Source: Streptomyces sp. NBC_01445 (GTDB lineage Bacteria > Actinomycetota > Actinomycetes > Streptomycetales > Streptomycetaceae). From it: DNA of 64,000 bases. Of this stretch, positions 60,811-64,000 are shown piece after piece. Below the pieces are notes generated by a model. That model had not been told where the DNA came from. It searched no databases and saw only the letters and a list, made by a program, of their open reading frames with translations. The position numbers were made by a program, and so were the translations under genes. Numbering within the stretch: the first letter of the stretch is position 1; each line of letters starts with the position of its first letter. The stretch covers positions 8,587,001 through 8,651,000 of the forward strand of contig NZ_CP109485.1 in assembly GCF_035918235.1 (NCBI RefSeq), read 5' to 3'.

Positions 60811-61275
60811 GTGACGAGCAACCCGGCCGAGCGCCTACCCCCAGGGCGCCCCGCGCTGCTGCTGCTCACCCTGGGGCGGATCGTGCGGGAGGAGGTCGAG
60901 CGCGCCCTTGAGGCCCAGGGGCTGTCGCTGCGCCTTCTGAGCGCTTTGGGTCATCTTTCGCGTGAGCCCGGGCTCTCCTACAGCGCGTTGGGGCGCAGGG
61001 CTGGAGTCACCGCGCAGAGCATGCAGGCCACTGTTCGCCAACTCGAACAAGCTGGCGCCGTCCGCCGCGTGAGTCCAGCAGGACGTGGCCGCACCGCCGA
61101 ACTGCGCGTCACTGACACAGGCCGCCAGTTGCTGCGCGAACTGGACCATGCCCTCGGCTCGGTCGAGACCCCACTGCTCGATGGGCTGACGGCCGAGGAG
61201 CAGGCCAGCCTCGGCGCGCTGCTGCACCGCCTCCTGGCCAAGAATCTCCGGGCTGACGCGCCCGGCAGCTCCTGA
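60811..61275 (+). CDS. MarR family transcriptional regulator
   Basis: The 154-residue MarR-type winged helix protein has LSLRLLSALGHLSREPGLSY, GRRAGVTAQSMQATVRQLEQ (recognition helix), AGAVRRVSP and the wing GRTAELRVTDTGRQLLREL. GTG 60811 is chosen; GTG 60802 is three codons upstream. It probably represses itself and the divergent DUF2269 gene through the dyad at 60714-60736. Confidence 0.87.
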   Translation: MTSNPAERLPPGRPALLLLTLGRIVREEVERALEAQGLSLRLLSALGHLSREPGLSYSALGRRAGVTAQSMQATVRQLEQAGAVRRVSPAGRGRTAELRVTDTGRQLLRELDHALGSVETPLLDGLTAEEQASLGALLHRLLAKNLRADAPGSS

Positions 61276-61314
61276 CTCCCGGTCGCGGAGCGGCTCGCCG
61301 AAGGGTGCGGCGTC

Positions 61315-61520
61315 CTTGCGGGCAGTTCCCACACGGCCGGCTCCACCGCGTCCACCGCCGAACCCTTCGGCGCCCGCCGATACCGCGGCGGGCGGTCCGA
61401 GGCCGGCGCCCGCAGCATGGTGATCCTGGAGGTCCTCAGCTGACGAGCCACCGCCCGAGCCGGCAGCCCTCTCATCGGATGTATCCGACGGATCTCAGCC
61501 CAGTCCTCCACGTGGATCAC
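61315..61520 (-). pseudogene. IS21-family istA transposase, N-terminal fragment
   Basis: The reverse strand from GTG 61520 reads VIHVEDWAEIRRIHPMRGLP, ARAVARQLRTSRITML, ASDRPPRYRRAPKGSAVDAV and EPAVWELPA, the characteristic IstA start (helix-turn-helix and linker). It ends after about 68 residues with no DDE domain. Upstream, GTGGCTCACTTTTCATCCGCC and a related segment near 61610 look like the repeated IS21 terminal units. Confidence 0.65.
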
Positions 61521-61789
61521 CCTTTCTTCCTCTCTTCCTCCCGACTCCAGAAACGGTGAAGTCAGGAGGATCAAGAGATCGCAGAGTGGCTCACTTTTCA
61601 TCCGCCGTCCGTGGCCCTTTGGTTCACCCGTCTTCAAGACCTGGACGGTCCGTAGTGGGCCGATCGAAGGTCGACAACTCCACCCCGATTTTGCATGTAT
61701 GACCCGCACGAGCCCCGGAGCCGGGGAATGCGCCGAGGCTCGGGTCTGTGGGGGCGGCTCTCCGCGCGGGGCCAACTGGTCGTCGGTCG

Positions 61790-62147
61790 CGGCCGGTAGC
61801 CAGGCTGTCGGTCCCACCGGTCGTGGGGCCGGGTCGGAGAATCATGAGGACGGTCACGATGTCCATAACAGGTTGAACGCGCCAGCCGTCCCGGCCAGCC
61901 GACCTGGCGATGCGAGGCGGGACTCCTCCAGCGCCTTCGTCTGAAGCGCCACGGTCGCGAAGAGGGTCACGGCAGCCAAGGCCGTGAGACAGATCGAGGC
62001 GATCAGCCACAGGGAGTCCAGGACATGCATGCGTGAGGCGGTGGCCATACCCAAGGTGGGTACGGCGAGGCCCATCAGGGCGTAAACGCTGCAGATGCGA
62101 TGCAGGATCCGTTGTTCCCTTCCAGCCGCTGTGGCTTCAGCTTTCAT
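61790..62147 (-). pseudogene. decayed DUF2269-like membrane protein, second copy
   Basis: The reverse frame from 62147 gives REQRILHRICSVYALMGLAV, PTLGMATASRMHVLDSLWLI and ASICLTALAAVTLF, parallel to the gene at 60179-60664 (LLHRICRVYSVVGIAV, AWLIASIALTVVAA). A shifted frame then gives DIVTVLMILRPGPTTGG, matching IVVVLMIVRPGSTTG. The first helix is missing and a frameshift splits the end, so this is a broken paralogue. Confidence 0.65.
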
Positions 62148-62175
62148 GCGGCGCAGGCGGCGGTTCGGAGACCGT

Positions 62176-63174
62176 TCAGCGTGTGGCGAGGAGTTCCAGC
62201 GTGTCGATCACGCGGTTGGAGAAGCCCCACTCATTGTCGTACCAGGCGACTACCTTGACGTGGCGGCCGTCGACGCGGGTGAGGGCGGCGTCGAAGATCG
62301 ACGAGGCAGGGTTGCCGATGATGTCGGACGAGACGAGCGGGTCGTCGGAGTACTCGAGGATGCCGAGGAGCGGGCCCTGCGTGGCGGCGCGGTACGCAGC
62401 CAGCACATCGTCGCGGGTCACGTCGCGGGCGACGGTGGTGTTGAGTTCGACGATCGAGCCGACCGGCACAGGCACACGAATCGAGTCGCCGGACAGCTTG
62501 CCGTCGAGGCTGGGCAGCACGAGGCCGATCGCCTTGGCGGCGCCCGTCGTGGTCGGCACGATGTTGACAGCGGCGGCGCGGGCGCGGCGGGCGTCGCGGT
62601 GCGGACCGTCCTGCAGGTTCTGCTCCTGGGTGTAGGCGTGCACCGTGGTCATGAAGCCGTGCTCGATGCCGGCGAGCTCGTCGAGCACCGTGGCAAGCGG
62701 TGCAAGGGCGTTGGTCGTGCATGAGGCGTTCGAGACGATTGTGTGCGCGATCGGGTCGTATGCCTCCGTGTTGACTCCGTAGGCGAGCGTGACGTCGGCA
62801 CCGTCCGACGGCGCACTCACGAGCACCTTCCTCGCGCCCGCGTCGAGGTGAGCGCGGGCGGCCTTGGCGGAGGTGAAGCGGCCGGTTGCCTCGAGCACGA
62901 TGTCTACGCCCAGCTCGGCCCACGGCAGCTGTGAGGGTTCGCGCTCGGCGAGCACTGTGATGCGACGGCCGTCGACGACGAGGGCATCCACGTCAACGGT
63001 CACCGGACGGCCGAGCCGTCCGGCCGTCGTGTCGTAGGCGAGGAGCCGGGCGAGGGTGACGGGCTCGGCGAGGTCGTTGACGGCGACGACTTCGAGGTCG
63101 CTGTCGCGTTCGAGTAGTGCGCGCAGCGCGTTGCGCCCGATGCGGCCGAATCCGTTGATGGCGATGCGAGTCAT
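62176..63174 (-). CDS. gap: glyceraldehyde-3-phosphate dehydrogenase, type I
   Basis: The 332-residue protein has the NAD-binding start TRIAINGFGRIGRNALRALL, the active-site SNASCTTNALAPLA with Cys152, HAYTQEQNLQDGPHRDARRA, GAAKAIGLVLPSLDGKLSG and the closing AWYDNEWGFSNRV. It converts glyceraldehyde-3-phosphate to 1,3-bisphosphoglycerate with NAD. It sits alone without pgk or tpi, so it is probably an accessory copy (gap2-like); actinomycete accessory copies may serve oxidative or erythrose-4-phosphate metabolism. ATG 63174 is standard for the family. Confidence 0.92.
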   Translation of the reverse strand: MTRIAINGFGRIGRNALRALLERDSDLEVVAVNDLAEPVTLARLLAYDTTAGRLGRPVTVDVDALVVDGRRITVLAEREPSQLPWAELGVDIVLEATGRFTSAKAARAHLDAGARKVLVSAPSDGADVTLAYGVNTEAYDPIAHTIVSNASCTTNALAPLATVLDELAGIEHGFMTTVHAYTQEQNLQDGPHRDARRARAAAVNIVPTTTGAAKAIGLVLPSLDGKLSGDSIRVPVPVGSIVELNTTVARDVTRDDVLAAYRAATQGPLLGILEYSDDPLVSSDIIGNPASSIFDAALTRVDGRHVKVVAWYDNEWGFSNRVIDTLELLATR

Positions 63175-63276
63175 GCGTTGTGTTCCTTCGGTTCGTTACC
63201 AGTGCTTGTTGAGAGGCGCTGCGCTTCTTTTCGGCACAGCTGCGCTCATGGCCCGGAACGTGAATTCGCGGGAGGT

Positions 63277-63318
63277 GCCGGTGTTGATGAGAGGGGCTGC
63301 TCAGCGATCAACACCGGC
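63277..63318 (-). terminator. 12-bp inverted repeat downstream of MFS gene
   Basis: GCCGGTGTTGAT and ATCAACACCGGC pair perfectly around an 18-base loop, 64 bases beyond the stop at 63382 and upstream of gap. It could terminate the MFS transcript or act as an operator for gap. Confidence 0.45.
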
Positions 63319-63381
63319 TGCTCGGTGGGACGTTGTTCGGCTAGAAGACCTTCAGGCCTCGCAATGGCGTTCGCCTACCGC

Positions 63382-64000
63382 TTATGCTTCGGCGGATTTT
63401 CGGGGACTGTGAACCTTGTGGCGGACGAACAGCGCGGCAGGTACGGCCATGACGATCAGTACGACTCCGCCGATGACGTTGCCCACGTGCACGGCGTCGG
63501 TGAAAGCCCTCGGTACCGCCGTTCCCACCACGCGGGCAAGGGAAGCGGGGAGGTCCGCTCCGCCACCCCCGTGTGACACACCCTCCACGATCTTGTCCGC
63601 CTGCGGCGAGGGGATGTTCGCCTCGACGAGGCGGTCGTGCAGGTTGCGGGGGAAGCGGCTGGTGACGATCGTTCCGAGCACACTGGGGCCGAGAACCGTG
63701 CCCAGCTGGCGAGCCATGTTGACCGCTGCCGCCGCCATGCCCTCCTGCTGTGGCGGGACGCTGTTGACCGCGGCGGCCGTCGAAGGTGCCGTCAGCAGGC
63801 CCGCGCCGACGCCCGCGATGAGCAGCCCCGGCCACATCGCCCCGTAGCCTCCCGAGGCGTCGGTCGCGAGCAGTGCGAGGGACCCGGTTCCGATGAGGAC
63901 GAGACCTGCGGTGATCAAGGAGGTCAGGCCGACCCGGCGTACCAGCACCCGGGCGGCCACCACGGTGACCAGGAGGAACGGTCCGAACAGCGGCAGCAGG
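63382..64000 (-). CDS. DHA2-type MFS efflux transporter, C-terminal part (cut by window edge)
   Basis: The reverse frame is open from 64000 to the stop at 63382 and encodes about 205 residues with five or so helices: LLPLFGPFLLVTVVAARVLV, MWPGLLIAGVGAGLLTAPS, MARQLGTVLGPSVLGTIVTS and GNVIGGVVLIVMAVPAALFV. The GAGLLTAPSTAAAVNSVPPQ and MAAAAVNMARQLGTVLG segments are typical of EmrB/QacA 14-helix drug:H+ antiporters. The start and the first helices lie beyond the window. Confidence 0.85.
   Translation of the reverse strand, partial: LLPLFGPFLLVTVVAARVLVRRVGLTSLITAGLVLIGTGSLALLATDASGGYGAMWPGLLIAGVGAGLLTAPSTAAAVNSVPPQQEGMAAAAVNMARQLGTVLGPSVLGTIVTSRFPRNLHDRLVEANIPSPQADKIVEGVSHGGGGADLPASLARVVGTAVPRAFTDAVHVGNVIGGVVLIVMAVPAALFVRHKVHSPRKSAEA

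Noticed and set aside
1..64000. CRISPR array, rRNA or tRNA genes
   Set aside because: No regularly spaced repeats and no conserved rRNA or tRNA signatures were seen on reading both strands.

Overview
The window is high-GC actinobacterial DNA, almost certainly from a Streptomyces or a close relative. The signs are strong G/C third positions, many GTG starts with ATGA/GTGA overlaps, a WhiB protein, a mycothiol-dependent dehydrogenase, and several Streptomyces-type domains (DUF2637, DUF6087, DUF6879, DUF4913, DUF5753). It looks like accessory DNA: a catabolic region joined to a mobilizable, plasmid-like region, with transposon scars along its length.

Positions 1-31270 are mainly aromatic catabolism and its regulation. 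They hold a partial MFS transporter, an isomerase/SDR pair with a LacI regulator, a two-component flavin monooxygenase (3865-5926), and a TetR-controlled block (8199-13739) of FAD hydroxylase, extradiol dioxygenase and FAH-type hydrolase. Two MFS transporters follow, one of the aromatic-acid type. Next comes a LysR-flanked operon of P450, Rieske ferredoxin, ferredoxin reductase and S-(hydroxymethyl)mycothiol dehydrogenase (17646-21460), which reads as an O-demethylase with built-in formaldehyde disposal. A GH3 glycosidase/MFS pair with its own TetR follows. A LysR-divergent thiolase plus two-subunit CoA transferase (28721-31265) would finish the beta-ketoadipate route. Remnants of IS21 and IS1182 elements and several decayed genes (MetE-like, LpqC-like, alcohol dehydrogenase) mark repeated rearrangement.

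Positions 31500-37200 carry DUF6087, an XRE regulator, and the set ImmA/IrrE-like metallopeptidase, MAB_1171c-type membrane protein and amidohydrolase, then a regulator with tandem helix-turn-helix domains.

Positions 37200-58700 look like a mobilizable genetic element. It has a replication-initiation-like protein, a DnaC-like loader, WhiB, a DUF2637 membrane protein, MobC and a relaxase with a candidate oriT. Cargo follows, including a Gabija anti-phage pair (45096-48748), a methyltransferase and a whiJ-like regulatory cluster. A tandem DnaB-N protein and a VirD4/TraD-type coupling protein close the block. No integrase and no FtsK-like TraB were found here.

Positions 59330-64000 hold a decayed IS5-family insertion, a DUF2269 membrane protein divergent from a MarR regulator, an istA fragment, a decayed second DUF2269 copy, a GAPDH, and the C-terminal part of a drug-efflux type MFS protein that runs off the window. 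No tRNA, rRNA or CRISPR array was seen.
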